Assembly: GCA_035395685.1 (NCBI GenBank)
Contig: DAOPBR010000044.1
Location: 1-24,016, forward strand
Source of the DNA: JAKJGA01 sp029554345
GTDB lineage: Bacteria; Spirochaetota; UBA4802; JAFGJZ01
DNA: 24,016 nt
Direction: 5' to 3'
Shown in pieces: positions 1 through 7,521 of this stretch (within the stretch, counting starts at the first letter, position 1; each line of letters starts with the position of its first letter). The position numbers and the translations under genes are program-made. A model generated the notes under the pieces. That model was not told where the DNA came from. It saw only the letters and a list, made by a program, of their open reading frames with translations, and ran no database searches.

Positions 1-614
1 TTGCGTTCCAGTCTTTCCTTCAGAGCTGTACTTTTTTTATCAACTTCTTCCTGAATGTCATGAACGTAATTGCCCGTTCCGATAATCCATTTGAATGCAG
101 GAGTATAAAGAGAATAACTTCTTTTCGGCAGAGGATTTGTTTCATTTTTTCTCGGGAAATAATAATCTGTAAAGCCTCCACCGTTCATTCCGTTCTTGAT
201 GATTTCCTTAATGAACTCTTTTCCATGACTGTCCTTGTTTTCATTTCTGTTTGTTCCTTCTATTTTAGATCCGTAAAGAACAACATTGGTTCCATTCTCG
301 GTGTCGGCCCAGAAATATCCTTCCTTGTTGTAGCGGATTTCTCTTAAAAGTGTTTTAGCAATAGCTTCTTCATTTTTTTTATCAATTAGACCTTTTTCAG
401 ATAATAATTTCACATTATCTACTGCACTGACTGCGGTTTCAACCTGGAGACGGGTGTTGAAATCAAAATTATCCCGCATTGTTTTTTCTATACTTTTCAG
501 GCTGTTTTGATTGTCTTGATAAATCATAAGAGTGAAGAGAGATGTGATAACTAGTATTGTAATTGTGCTTATTGCAAGATTAAGAAGTGATATCTTTGAA
601 GAAAGACGTTTCAT
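1..614 (-). CDS. Cache-domain membrane receptor, N-terminal part (cut by window edge)
   Basis: The first 204 residues are visible; the gene runs off the left edge. A hydrophobic helix at about residues 8-32 is followed by an extracytoplasmic domain at about 37-190. That domain carries hallmarks of the single-Cache (sCache_2) family: GYFWADTENGTN near residue 99, YGSKIEGTNR near 114, and FKWIIGTGNYVHDI near 174. The last visible residues are charged and helical and probably lead into a second membrane helix. Cache domains sense small molecules outside the cytoplasmic membrane and pass the signal inward. The missing half could be a chemotaxis transducer, a histidine kinase or a GGDEF enzyme, and nothing visible decides between them. 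A sigma70-like promoter lies about 30-55 bases upstream, so the gene probably starts its own transcript although it follows the kinase gene on the same strand. Confidence 0.85.
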   Translation of the reverse strand, partial: MKRLSSKISLLNLAISTITILVITSLFTLMIYQDNQNSLKSIEKTMRDNFDFNTRLQVETAVSAVDNVKLLSEKGLIDKKNEEAIAKTLLREIRYNKEGYFWADTENGTNVVLYGSKIEGTNRNENKDSHGKEFIKEIIKNGMNGGGFTDYYFPRKNETNPLPKRSYSLYTPAFKWIIGTGNYVHDIQEEVDKKSTALKERLER

Positions 615-641
615 TATGATTCTCTATTACACATTCAATGG

Positions 642-670
642 AGTATAAAGGTTAATTTAAAAATATTCAA
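642..670 (-). promoter_or_regulatory. Sigma70-type promoter for the Cache receptor gene
   Basis: On the minus strand, TTGAAT (665-670) is followed after exactly 17 bases by TATACT (642-647). These match the consensus boxes at 4 of 6 and 5 of 6 positions. Predicted initiation near 635 leaves a leader of about 20 bases before the ATG at 614, with a weak AGAGA ribosome site. Confidence 0.55.
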
Positions 671-706
671 GATAATATTATTTAAACGATAATAAGAGTT
701 TATCTG

Positions 707-2350
707 CTATAATGCAAATCTTAGTGTGCATATGCTTCCGTTGTTGTTTTCTGCAGAAAAGTTTCCCTGCAGCTGTTTTGTCAGCATTTTGATGAGTGTT
801 AATCCGAATCCGTTAGATTTATCGGGATCAAAATTATTCGGAAAGCCGGATCCGTTATCGCTTACGATTAATTCTATTCCATTATTGTGTTTTGAAAGTG
901 TAATTGACAGTAGTCCGCAATCCTTTCCGGAGAATGCATATTTCAAAGAATTTGTTATCAGTTCGTTTACAATGGTTCCAATAAGAAAAACTGTCTTAGC
1001 ATTCATTTGAAAATCTTCGATGTTCTGATAAATGGAGATCTTTGATTTTTCAGGAAAATTTTCTACAATTGCCTTAACTAGATCTTCGAGATATTCCTTT
1101 ATTGAAATGTCTCGGTAATTGTCTGAAAGTAGAAGTTTTTCGTAGATGAACTTCATGCTTTCAACACCCCCGATTGCTTCGTGGAGTTTTTCTCTTGTTT
1201 CACAGCAGTCAGTTGAGACGGCCTGTAATTTCAGTAAATTTGAAATATTGGCAATATTGTTTTTAATTCTATGATGTACCTCGCGCAGAATCATTTCTTT
1301 TTCTTCCAGCTGCTGCTTTATTTGAATTTCGTTCTGCTGAAGTTTTTCTTTTGTACGCAGATTTTCAGAAGATTCTTTAGCAAGAAGAATGTTTGAAAAA
1401 CTTAAACGCGATACAAGTTTGAAAAAATTAACAAGAAAAAGCATAAGGTGCCGGATTTTCTCTCTGTTGTAGACCGGGATTTTTCGTAAAGCTTCAATGT
1501 AAGCTTGTTTGTCAAAACCGTAAATTTCAGCCTGCTTCTCAAAATACTTTTCATCTATCACATCGTCGTCATAAAAGAACTGTCCCGTAAAAATATTTCC
1601 GGTGTGCTTTCCGTTGATGAAAAGAGGGGTTACAACATCCCATAGGCCGTTTTTGCATTTGTAATCGGCGAATTCATCCGATTTGAGCATCTTTGAAAGA
1701 TGAAGGTCGCTTTCTGTGCAGTTAACAGCACTTTTATCATTCACACGGTGAAACTTTGTGCAAATATCCTGCCAGCCGGTTGAAACAAGAATATTCCCGT
1801 CTAAATCAAGCAGAGCGGTTACCATTCCCGTAACTGAACAGAAATTATCAAGTATGGATTGAACTGCTTCGATATCTACTGCATTTTTGAGATCAATTCC
1901 GTTTGAATTGCTTTCAGGATTAAGAAGGCTGTCGAGCCTGCTGCTTAAAAGAATTTCTCTTTTAACTATTTCGTTTTCTGCNNNNNNNNNNNNNNNNNNN
2001 NNNNNNNNNNNNNNNNNNNNNNNNNNNNNNNNNNNNNNNNNNNNNNNNNNNNNNNNNNNNNNNNNNNNNNNNNNNNNNNNNGGAATATCTTTTTTCTGAA
2101 GTATTTCTTCGGCGATCTGTGTTCCGTCTTTCTTTCCCTTGCCTAAATCAATATCCATAAGAATTAGATCGAAAGAATTTTCTTTTGAAAGAACAACTTT
2201 AACAGCGTCCTCTCCATTATGACAGAGAACCACTGAGTAGCCGTATTCCTCGAGTTCGTTTTTCTCGCATTCGGGAATCAGAATTTCATCTTCAACAAGA
2301 AGCAATTTTTTGCCGTTAAGCATTGCCATTCGGTCATTATAGTCGATCAC
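707..2350 (-). CDS. Receiver-PocR-HisKA_2 sensor histidine kinase (interrupted by a 100-N gap)
   Basis: Signalling kinase. An N-terminal receiver domain begins near residue 14 (LLLVEDE) and has phosphoacceptor D66 in LILMDIDLG. Residues 90-123 are unknown (N run). A PocR ligand-sensing domain spans about 160-325 (STGWQDIC with C197, H201 and a later NGLWDVVTPL and GQFF). A helical linker leads to a HisKA_2 dimerisation box (EVHHRIKNN, H359/H360) and a HATPase domain (NELITNSLKYAF, DNGSGF). No transmembrane helix is seen, so it should be cytoplasmic. PocR is named after the Salmonella propanediol regulator; the ligand here is unknown. The longest reading uses GTG at 2350. An extended -10 box at 2368-2376 would leave only about 11 bases of leader for that start, so ATG at 2329 or 2323 may be the true start. 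It is a paralog of the kinase at 20528-22387. Confidence 0.88.
   Translation of the reverse strand: MIDYNDRMAMLNGKKLLLVEDEILIPECEKNELEEYGYSVVLCHNGEDAVKVVLSKENSFDLILMDIDLGKGKKDGTQIAEEILQKKDIXXXXXXXXXXXXXXXXXXXXXXXXXXXXXXXXXXAENEIVKREILLSSRLDSLLNPESNSNGIDLKNAVDIEAVQSILDNFCSVTGMVTALLDLDGNILVSTGWQDICTKFHRVNDKSAVNCTESDLHLSKMLKSDEFADYKCKNGLWDVVTPLFINGKHTGNIFTGQFFYDDDVIDEKYFEKQAEIYGFDKQAYIEALRKIPVYNREKIRHLMLFLVNFFKLVSRLSFSNILLAKESSENLRTKEKLQQNEIQIKQQLEEKEMILREVHHRIKNNIANISNLLKLQAVSTDCCETREKLHEAIGGVESMKFIYEKLLLSDNYRDISIKEYLEDLVKAIVENFPEKSKISIYQNIEDFQMNAKTVFLIGTIVNELITNSLKYAFSGKDCGLLSITLSKHNNGIELIVSDNGSGFPNNFDPDKSNGFGLTLIKMLTKQLQGNFSAENNNGSICTLRFAL
1982..2081. other. 100-N assembly gap inside the receiver domain
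   Basis: A run of exactly 100 N, the usual placeholder for a gap of unknown size. The reading frame continues on both sides. Against the paralogous receiver at 20528, the stretch from the residues DI to the linker needs roughly 50 residues, while 34 are allotted. The true missing piece is therefore probably longer than 100 bases. Confidence 0.95.
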
Positions 2351-2367
2351 TATAAAAATTCAAACAA

Positions 2368-2376
2368 ATTATAGCA
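2368..2376 (-). promoter_or_regulatory. Extended -10 promoter for the PocR kinase gene
   Basis: The minus strand reads TGCTATAAT, a perfect -10 hexamer (2368-2373) preceded by the TGn extension (bases 2374-2376). No good -35 box is seen upstream in the AT-rich sequence, which is common for extended -10 promoters. Predicted initiation is near 2361, so the GTG start at 2350 would be almost leaderless. Confidence 0.55.
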
Positions 2377-2459
2377 TAGTTAGTTTAAAACTATATAAAA
2401 TAAATAAATATTAATTTATAAACATATATTTGTATTATGATAATAAAATCTAAAATAAT

Positions 2460-3209
2460 TCATTGTTTGAAAATTCTTAATGTTGAAGAAGGCAATGTTC
2501 TTTCAATTACAACAACTGTTCCTGCAATATAATCATGTATCGCTCTTCTTTTTGAATTTGTTAAAACAAATGCAACTTCGCTCCAGAACCAGATTCTTTC
2601 CATAAACCGGATTGCAACAAAATATAATGAACCGAAAAGTGCGATGAAATCGTTGTAAGTAAATTTTTCGGATGTTATTTGTTCGTTTGAGTAATAATTT
2701 CCAATGGTGATAGCAAGCCAGATCAGATTCATTATACTGAAAAGAATGTCGCCTGAACTTCTCAGAATTGAATTTTTTAGTGTAATATCTGTGAAATCTA
2801 ATTTGACGACTTTTAATCCAATAATGCTTTTTCCGGGGGTGGCTCCGGATTTAGTATGAAAATAAATAAAATATAAGGGAATTGTTATAAATGAAATAAA
2901 CATTAACCCGAAGAGATATTGCTGATTCATTTCCAATAGATAGAAGATTGGAATAAAAAAAGCAGACATAATTAATGAATCTATTAAATTGGCAAAAAAT
3001 CTGTTTAAAAATCCGGCATATTCAATATCTTGTTTTAGAGTATTTTTGTTTTTTGATTTTTTATCTGAAGAAAGAGAGTTCAGTCGTTCCACGACCATTT
3101 TATATCTTTCGGGGTATTTTTTTCTGTCAATACTCTGTTCGATATCTAACAATTGCTTTACGGAATAACCTTGAATTTTAAGTTTATAGTTATTATTGGA
3201 ATCTGTCAT
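2460..3209 (-). CDS. RDD family membrane protein
   Basis: A 249-residue protein. A charged, soluble N-terminal segment of about 60 residues precedes an RDD-type membrane domain. The family signature residues are visible: R70 and D77 in FLNRFFANLIDSLI, TPGKSIIGLKVV after the second helix, and RRAIHDYIAGTVVV near the C-terminus. Hydrophobic helices lie at about 72-93, 98-115, 150-170 and 185-205. RDD proteins are poorly characterised; some have been linked to ion or compatible-solute transport, so no substrate can be assigned. The ATG at 3209 has only a weak purine-rich ribosome site (AGAGACGG). A promoter is predicted at 3239-3266. The gene stands alone: 109 bases and a separate promoter divide it from the kinase downstream. 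Confidence 0.85.
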   Translation of the reverse strand: MTDSNNNYKLKIQGYSVKQLLDIEQSIDRKKYPERYKMVVERLNSLSSDKKSKNKNTLKQDIEYAGFLNRFFANLIDSLIMSAFFIPIFYLLEMNQQYLFGLMFISFITIPLYFIYFHTKSGATPGKSIIGLKVVKLDFTDITLKNSILRSSGDILFSIMNLIWLAITIGNYYSNEQITSEKFTYNDFIALFGSLYFVAIRFMERIWFWSEVAFVLTNSKRRAIHDYIAGTVVVIERTLPSSTLRIFKQ

Positions 3210-3238
3210 ATGGCCGTCTCTTTGAAAGATTTGTTCTA

Positions 3239-3266
3239 ATTCGATATTATCTGTTCAGAATGTCAA
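3239..3266 (-). promoter_or_regulatory. Possible promoter for the RDD gene
   Basis: On the minus strand a perfect TTGACA (3261-3266) is followed after 16 bases by TCGAAT (3239-3244), which matches the -10 consensus at 4 of 6. Initiation would fall near 3232, about 23 bases before the ATG. Confidence 0.4.
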
Positions 3267-3368
3267 TTGCAATTAACTAATGGATTTTAAAATTGAAGTT
3301 TGTTGAAATTCGTTTATTGGTTAATTTAAAAAGGTTATTGATCAATATTCGCGTAAAATGTGATAATC

Positions 3369-3397
3369 TTGACAATTGAAATTTGATTTCTTAATGT
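3369..3397 (+). promoter_or_regulatory. Promoter for the DUF3795 cassette
   Basis: A perfect TTGACA (3369-3374), a 17-base spacer and TAATGT (3392-3397), which keeps the TAnnnT core of a -10 box. Transcription would start near 3404, giving a leader of about 140 bases before the ATG at 3547. Confidence 0.5.
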
Positions 3398-3546
3398 TTA
3401 AATGTCGTCGTATCATGTATGTCTATGATGTAAAAATTGGGATGGCTCATTTTTTCAATCGGCAGAAGAATAATGTTAAGACGAATAAAAATTTAGCGGT
3501 TGTCGGATGATGTGTCTGAAAGAATATTTTATTATGAGGCTGTATT

Positions 3547-3957
3547 ATGAATACTGATCATTCGGAACTTGCCGAATCAATTGCTTATTGCGGCTTAATC
3601 TGCAGACTTTGTTTTTTGGCGGATAAGTGTGACGGCTGCAAAACTGATAAGAATCTTTGCGAAAGGAACTGTTCGGATGAGGGCTGTTTTAACCGCAGCT
3701 GCTGTGAATCGAAAGGACTTAAAGGTTGTTATGAATGTGCGGAAATATCTGCCTGCATTCAGGGCATTTTCAGTTTGGGTGATATGTCAAAGATAAAGGC
3801 GTTCTCAATATGCATTCGTGAGGATGGGATAGAATCATTTGTCAGTTATGTTATTTCGAATATAAAGAAAGGCCTCAGTGTTGAAAAGGGTAAAGATTAT
3901 GACGGCAAATGTATTGATGAGGTTTTAAAAGTGCTGAGAAATGTAGATGAATCATAA
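3547..3957 (+). CDS. DUF3795-type cysteine-rich protein
   Basis: A 136-residue soluble protein with 13 cysteines between residues 15 and 70. They begin with the pattern C15-x3-C19-x2-C22, followed by C28-x2-C31, C38, C42, C47, a C52-C53 pair and C61-x2-C64. The opening AYCGLICRLC and the later CYEC and ACIQG fit the DUF3795 family, a small conserved family of unknown function whose cysteines look suited to bind a metal or an Fe-S cluster. The C-terminal half is helical and cysteine-poor. A short GAGG lies about 9 bases before the ATG. The 3' end overlaps the next gene by 11 bases, so the two are translationally coupled. Metal binding is inferred from cysteine spacing only. Confidence 0.75.
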   Translation: MNTDHSELAESIAYCGLICRLCFLADKCDGCKTDKNLCERNCSDEGCFNRSCCESKGLKGCYECAEISACIQGIFSLGDMSKIKAFSICIREDGIESFVSYVISNIKKGLSVEKGKDYDGKCIDEVLKVLRNVDES

Positions 3958-4357
3958 AAGAAAAATAAGAATATCATTATTCTATTTTCTGATGATGTCG
4001 ACAATTATGTTTATCTATGACAGTTGTTTCGTTGACAGATGGGAATGGCCGACATGGATTCTATTGCCGTATATGGTTTTTACGGCTATTATTAGCATTT
4101 TGCCGGGAATTCTTCTCCTGAATCTTACTTTAAGAAACATATATCTTTATCATACGGTTTCATTTCTGCTTTATATCCCTGCAGGGTTCGGTCCGTATCT
4201 TCTTAAAAAGTTCGGAGCGATAATAGAATCAACTGAATTCTGTTCGAATGGACTTCTCTGCTTATTTGTAGTATTTTGGATTTATTCGTTCATTGTTGCT
4301 GTTACGGGATGCTTTGCGGAAATCTATTTTAGAAAAAAGAGGTTTCTGAGAAAGTAA
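3947..4357 (+). CDS. Small four-helix membrane protein, unknown function
   Basis: A 136-residue protein not recognised as any named family. It has a positively charged start (NHKRKIR) and four hydrophobic segments at about 8-25, 37-58, 67-85 and 100-125, ending in a lysine/arginine-rich tail. It contains several cysteines (in DSCF, FCSNGLLC and TGCF), some near predicted helix ends. It overlaps the cysteine-rich gene before it by 11 bases, and its stop shares one base with the next start (taATG). This argues that it works with those neighbours. The start ATG is preceded by a weak TGAGAA element. Confidence 0.65.
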   Translation: MNHKRKIRISLFYFLMMSTIMFIYDSCFVDRWEWPTWILLPYMVFTAIISILPGILLLNLTLRNIYLYHTVSFLLYIPAGFGPYLLKKFGAIIESTEFCSNGLLCLFVVFWIYSFIVAVTGCFAEIYFRKKRFLRK

Positions 4358-4719
4358 TGGTTAATGATAAAAATATTTTCCTGACTGTTTTGCTGTGGAT
4401 TCATTTTTTGTTTTTAAGTTTATATTTTGAAGCTGATCTTATGTTTCATAGGTTTGTTATAATGACAATTCTATCATTTATATACCCGATTTTAGTTCAT
4501 AGTATCAGATATTGGAAACTTCTGTCTGTGTTCGTGGTTGTTGTGCTTACATCCAATATTATAGGGAATTATTCTATTTACATGGAATACCGGTATGATA
4601 AAATATCATTATTTTTTCTGATGATTTTTGCAGCGGTAATAATTATAATTTTGTTTATGTCTTTTACGTTGGGTTTTGTCTTGCGAAAAATTCTTGATAA
4701 AAAGAAAAAGAATAACTGA
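4357..4719 (+). CDS. Small four-helix membrane protein, unknown function
   Basis: A 120-residue, very hydrophobic protein with four predicted membrane segments at about 5-25, 31-48, 53-72 and 84-110 and a lysine-rich C-terminus (KILDKKKKNN). It has the same size and topology as the preceding gene, though I cannot show homology by eye. Its ATG overlaps the preceding stop by one base and has GAGAAAG as a ribosome site inside the upstream gene, the signature of translational coupling. The two may form a heteromeric membrane unit. No substrate or role can be assigned. Confidence 0.65.
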   Translation: MVNDKNIFLTVLLWIHFLFLSLYFEADLMFHRFVIMTILSFIYPILVHSIRYWKLLSVFVVVVLTSNIIGNYSIYMEYRYDKISLFFLMIFAAVIIIILFMSFTLGFVLRKILDKKKKNN

Positions 4720-4770
4720 TTAGTTTTGAAATTGATAAAAATAAGTATTTCCGTGTAATAGGAGTATTAT

Positions 4771-5196
4771 ATGACAAACAGTATTGATGATGCTGTGAAA
4801 ATGTTTGAAGAAGGTTTTATCTGTTCTCAGGCGGTCTTTGCCGTTTTTTCAGAGAAATACGGTCTTGATAAAAAACTCGCGCTTAAAATTGCGAACGGAT
4901 TCGGCGGCGGAATCGCAAGAAATCAAGAGGTATGCGGCGCTGTTTCGGGAGCAATAATGCTTATCGGTCTTAAATATGGAAAAACAGAATCAGGCGACTC
5001 GGCTTCTCATGAACATACGTATGAATTAGTTAATAATTTTATTGATAAATTCACTGAAAAGAACGGTTCAATTAATTGCTTCGAGCTTCTTAAATGCAAT
5101 TTGCCGGAAGCAAGAGAGAAAGGCCTGTTTTCTTCTTTGTGCAGCAATTATGTGCGTGATGCCGCAGAAATCGCGGAAGAGCTGCTGGCAGAATGA
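4771..5196 (+). CDS. C_GCAxxG_C_C family (putative redox) protein
   Basis: A 141-residue soluble protein fitting the C_GCAxxG_C_C family: an early cysteine in GFICSQAV (C18), a glycine-rich NGFGGGIARN stretch, then VCGAVSGAIMLIGLKYG (C55), and C-terminal cysteines in NCFELLKCNL and SSLCSNYV. The conserved cysteines suggest redox or metal chemistry, but the biochemical role of the family is not established. A strong AGGAG (4760-4764) sits 6 bases before the ATG. It lies 51 bases after the second membrane protein with no terminator between, so it is probably the last gene of the DUF3795 cassette. Confidence 0.85.
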   Translation: MTNSIDDAVKMFEEGFICSQAVFAVFSEKYGLDKKLALKIANGFGGGIARNQEVCGAVSGAIMLIGLKYGKTESGDSASHEHTYELVNNFIDKFTEKNGSINCFELLKCNLPEAREKGLFSSLCSNYVRDAAEIAEELLAE

Positions 5197-5265
5197 GTAG
5201 TTAAAATAATACTTTCTGTAACTAAAAATTGATTATAGTAACTAATAGCAAAAACGGATATGATA

Positions 5266-5293
5266 TTGACTTTTAAAATGTAGATATCATGAT
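5266..5293 (+). promoter_or_regulatory. Possible promoter for the lipoprotein gene
   Basis: TTGACT (5266-5271), a 16-base spacer and CATGAT (5288-5293), the latter 4 of 6 to consensus. Initiation near 5300 would leave a short leader containing the strong ribosome site at 5315-5323. Confidence 0.4.
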
Positions 5294-5327
5294 TAATAAT
5301 ACTTAATAATATCCAGGGGGGGATTCG

Positions 5328-5966
5328 ATGAATAAAAGGATTATGCTTTCTATTTTGCTGGTTTCTGCATTTGCGGTGATAGCCGGTTGTTCTACTGTTT
5401 ATGTCAAAATAGATAATGACATGCAGAAAGATAAAAGTTTCTCAACATCAGTTTATGTTTTTCCTGTACCTAAAGTGAAGATGCGTCTAGGTTTTGTAAT
5501 GAGCCGTATAGAAAAAGGAAAAAAAGCTGAAGAAAACTATTCGTCTTTTCCCATGAAGGAAAAATTTCTTTTTTCTGTGAAGAATCAGTCTGAGTTAGTG
5601 TCGTCGACTTTGAAATTGGATTTAAGCAGCAAAGTTCCGGATGATTTGTATACTAAATTTGTTTATGATGATGATGTTCTGGATTTATCAAGTGTTGCTT
5701 CACAAATAAAAACAGATTATCTTCTGACATATCAGATTTTAGAGTACGGCAACCTGACTGACCGTGCTAATCTCAGAGCAAGATACACTGTTTATGATGT
5801 AAAAAAGAACGAAGCTGTATGGATGGCAATATCCGATAAGGAAGTGGAACTGGAAGGATTCTTTTCCGGGGAGAGTGATAATGCGAAGGTGGAAAAGGTT
5901 CATAAAGCTCTTGAGACAGCAATTGATCTTTCCGTAAAGGATATATTTGAATCATTGGCTGATTGA
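5328..5966 (+). CDS. Outer-membrane-type lipoprotein, unknown function
   Basis: A 212-residue protein with a lipoprotein signal: positive start MNKR, hydrophobic core, and lipobox V-I-A-G-C with acylated Cys at residue 21. The mature part (about 190 residues) looks like mixed alpha/beta. The segment KTDYLLTYQILEYG followed by RARYTVYDVKKNEAVW resembles the strand pattern of small lipoproteins with LpoB/CsgG-like folds, but this is only an impression. An unusually G-rich Shine-Dalgarno (AGGGGGGGA, 5315-5323) precedes the ATG, suggesting high translation. It is followed by a strong terminator at 6021-6048. No function is assigned. Confidence 0.8.
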   Translation: MNKRIMLSILLVSAFAVIAGCSTVYVKIDNDMQKDKSFSTSVYVFPVPKVKMRLGFVMSRIEKGKKAEENYSSFPMKEKFLFSVKNQSELVSSTLKLDLSSKVPDDLYTKFVYDDDVLDLSSVASQIKTDYLLTYQILEYGNLTDRANLRARYTVYDVKKNEAVWMAISDKEVELEGFFSGESDNAKVEKVHKALETAIDLSVKDIFESLAD

Positions 5967-6020
5967 TATTTTTATTCGGAAATTCAACATTTTGAATAAA
6001 TGATATAGTGAATTCATAAC

Positions 6021-6048
6021 AAAAGTCCGGCATTTCTGCCGGACTTTT
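6021..6048. terminator. Bidirectional intrinsic terminator
   Basis: A perfect 12-bp stem (6021-6032 with 6037-6048) and a TTTC loop. The arm begins AAAAGTCCGGCA, so either strand yields a GC-rich stem followed by four U. It lies between the convergent lipoprotein and SGNH-hydrolase genes and can serve both. Confidence 0.88.
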
Positions 6049-6084
6049 AATTTATTTAACAACGCCTATCTCTTCAAGATATTC

Positions 6085-6801
6085 TCATGAAAAATATGTA
6101 TCAGCCATAATTTGATAACCTGATGCTGTCGGATGTATGCCGTCACTTGACATGTTTGCTGTTTCCCATACTCCTTCCCATATGTCGTCAATCAGTTCGA
6201 TGTCGTATAGATTTGTTGTTGGAGTATTTTTGATATCTTCAAAAACTGTGTCGCATTTGTCGATTATTTCATCCTGCTCGCTCGCATCAGTAATTTCTTT
6301 TTCCGTGAGCATATCTCTTGCACTTGCTTCATTATAAAATGGTACGACAAAAACAATACGTTCCTTTGTATCGAGCTGGGTAATCATGCTTTGGATATTG
6401 GTTTTAATGGTTGCGAGTGTTGCGTCAAGGTCTTCTGGTTCGCTTGCAAAAAAATCGTTCGCACCAAGACAGATGATAACGATATCCGGATCTTTGTCGA
6501 GCAGATCGGTTTGAATTCGTGCAAGTGCATCATCTGTTGTATCTCCGCTGACACCTGAGTTAATGACGTCTGCTGTTACCTTTTCCTGGAAATATGCAGG
6601 GTATGATTTGGTTTTATCAACAACACCCGGTGTAACGGCTGACATGCCTTCGGTGATACTATCCCCAAAGCATACAATTGTAAAGTTTGAATCATCGCTG
6701 CTGCTTCCGCCGCAGTTTGTTAAGGAGAAAAGTGCTGCTACGAGCAATGTGCAGGCAAATATTGTAAATCTGCCGGTTTTTAAAAAAATCTTATTTAACA
6801 T
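6085..6801 (-). CDS. SGNH/GDSL-type hydrolase lipoprotein
   Basis: A 238-residue secreted esterase/lipase-like protein. The start at ATG 6801 is chosen over the one seven codons upstream because a strong GGAGGA site lies a few bases before it. The lipobox is L-T-N-C with Cys30, followed by a GGSSSDD spacer. All SGNH blocks are present: GDSITEG with nucleophile S48, Gly in NSGVSGDTT, Asn in GANDFF, and D220/H223 in DGIHP. It should be an outer-membrane-anchored hydrolase acting on an ester in the envelope or outside; the substrate is unknown. The frame ends at TGA (6085-6087), yet the next ten codons read EYLEEIGVVK and then TAA, directly before the terminator. That looks like the normal C-terminal helix of the family, so the protein may be slightly truncated by a nonsense change. 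Confidence 0.88.
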   Translation of the reverse strand: MLNKIFLKTGRFTIFACTLLVAALFSLTNCGGSSSDDSNFTIVCFGDSITEGMSAVTPGVVDKTKSYPAYFQEKVTADVINSGVSGDTTDDALARIQTDLLDKDPDIVIICLGANDFFASEPEDLDATLATIKTNIQSMITQLDTKERIVFVVPFYNEASARDMLTEKEITDASEQDEIIDKCDTVFEDIKNTPTTNLYDIELIDDIWEGVWETANMSSDGIHPTASGYQIMADTYFS

Positions 6802-6832
6802 TAATTCCTCCAAAAGAACCATGAATTAAAAA

Positions 6833-6860
6833 ATGATAGTAATAGAAGTAAAAAAGTCAA
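6833..6860 (-). promoter_or_regulatory. Promoter for the SGNH-hydrolase gene
   Basis: On the minus strand TTGACT (6855-6860, 5 of 6) and TATCAT (6833-6838, 5 of 6) are separated by 16 bases. Initiation near 6826 leaves about 25 bases before the ATG at 6801, with the GGAGGA ribosome site inside. Confidence 0.6.
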
Positions 6861-6977
6861 TTAGATTTAAAATTATAAATGAGTAATTCGCATTGATGCC
6901 GGGTTTTGCTGTGATCTTTATTGTAGACAATATTTAAAATTGTTACAGACAGATTTGAATTAAATAACCAGATTGCA

Positions 6978-7484
6978 ATGATGAAACCCGTTCTCTATAT
7001 TTTATCAGGACTTCCCGGTGCAGGTAAGACTGTTTTAGCGAAAGCTCTCGCTGAAAAAACCAGATCTGTTTATCTAAGAATCGATACCGTAGAGCAGGCA
7101 ATCCGCGATTTGTGCGCTTTCGATGTGCAGGGTGAGGGATATCGTCTTTCATACAGAATAGCCGAAGATAATCTGCGTCTGGGAAATTCTGTTGTTGCGG
7201 ATTCGTGCAATCCTTGGAATCTTACCCGCGATGAATGGCAGAATACAGCTTTAATGTCAAATGCGGATTATGTTAATATTGAGGTAATCTGTTCTGATGA
7301 GATTGAACACCGCAGAAGAATCGAAAGCCGGAAATCCGATATTCCGGGTCTGATTCTGCCCGATTGGGATAAAGTAATAAATCGTAAGTATGATGCATGG
7401 GAAACTCCGCGGATATCAATAGATACGGCAGGAAAATCAGTTGAAGAATCTATTTCCATCCTTTTCGGCAGACTTTCACTCTGA
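6978..7484 (+). CDS. P-loop kinase-like ATPase (AAA_33 type)
   Basis: A 168-residue protein with a Walker A loop GLPGAGKT (residues 11-18) right after the first strand, as in small nucleotide or metabolite kinases. Further family features are YLRIDTVEQAIRD, the conserved AEDNLRLGNSVVADS strand and an arginine-rich lid in EHRRRIESR, followed by DIPGLILPDW. It belongs to the broad AAA_33/zeta-toxin-like group of P-loop phosphotransferases. The acceptor substrate cannot be read from sequence. The start has two ATGs in a row (6978, 6981) and no clear ribosome site. It has no operon partner: it is divergent from the SGNH hydrolase, and the rpmH operon has its own promoter downstream. Confidence 0.8.
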   Translation: MMKPVLYILSGLPGAGKTVLAKALAEKTRSVYLRIDTVEQAIRDLCAFDVQGEGYRLSYRIAEDNLRLGNSVVADSCNPWNLTRDEWQNTALMSNADYVNIEVICSDEIEHRRRIESRKSDIPGLILPDWDKVINRKYDAWETPRISIDTAGKSVEESISILFGRLSL

Positions 7485-7521
7485 ATGACAGCTTAATTCA
7501 AAGAATGTGCCAAAAATTCAA

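Larger units (their letters stand above)
3210..3546. other. 337-base divergent intergenic region
   Basis: AT-rich spacer between the minus-strand RDD gene and the plus-strand DUF3795 cassette. It holds one candidate promoter in each direction (3239-3266 minus, 3369-3397 plus). If the plus promoter is used, a leader of about 140 bases precedes the first gene. I see no convincing RNA gene, riboswitch fold or conserved small ORF in it. Confidence 0.6.

Noticed and set aside
60..347. Plus-strand open frame of 95 codons at the left edge
   Set aside because: It lies antisense to the Cache receptor gene, whose translation shows clear family motifs; the plus frame has no recognisable features.
3442..3510. 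A 22-codon ORF (ATG to TGA) in the leader of the DUF3795 cassette
   Set aside because: It has no clear ribosome site beyond a few G and no recognisable peptide; short open frames like this are expected by chance.
6927..6943. Inverted repeat ACAAT-N7-ATTGT upstream of the P-loop kinase-like gene as an operator
   Set aside because: Five-base A/T-rich arms are common by chance in this composition, and it does not match the Rex or another known site.
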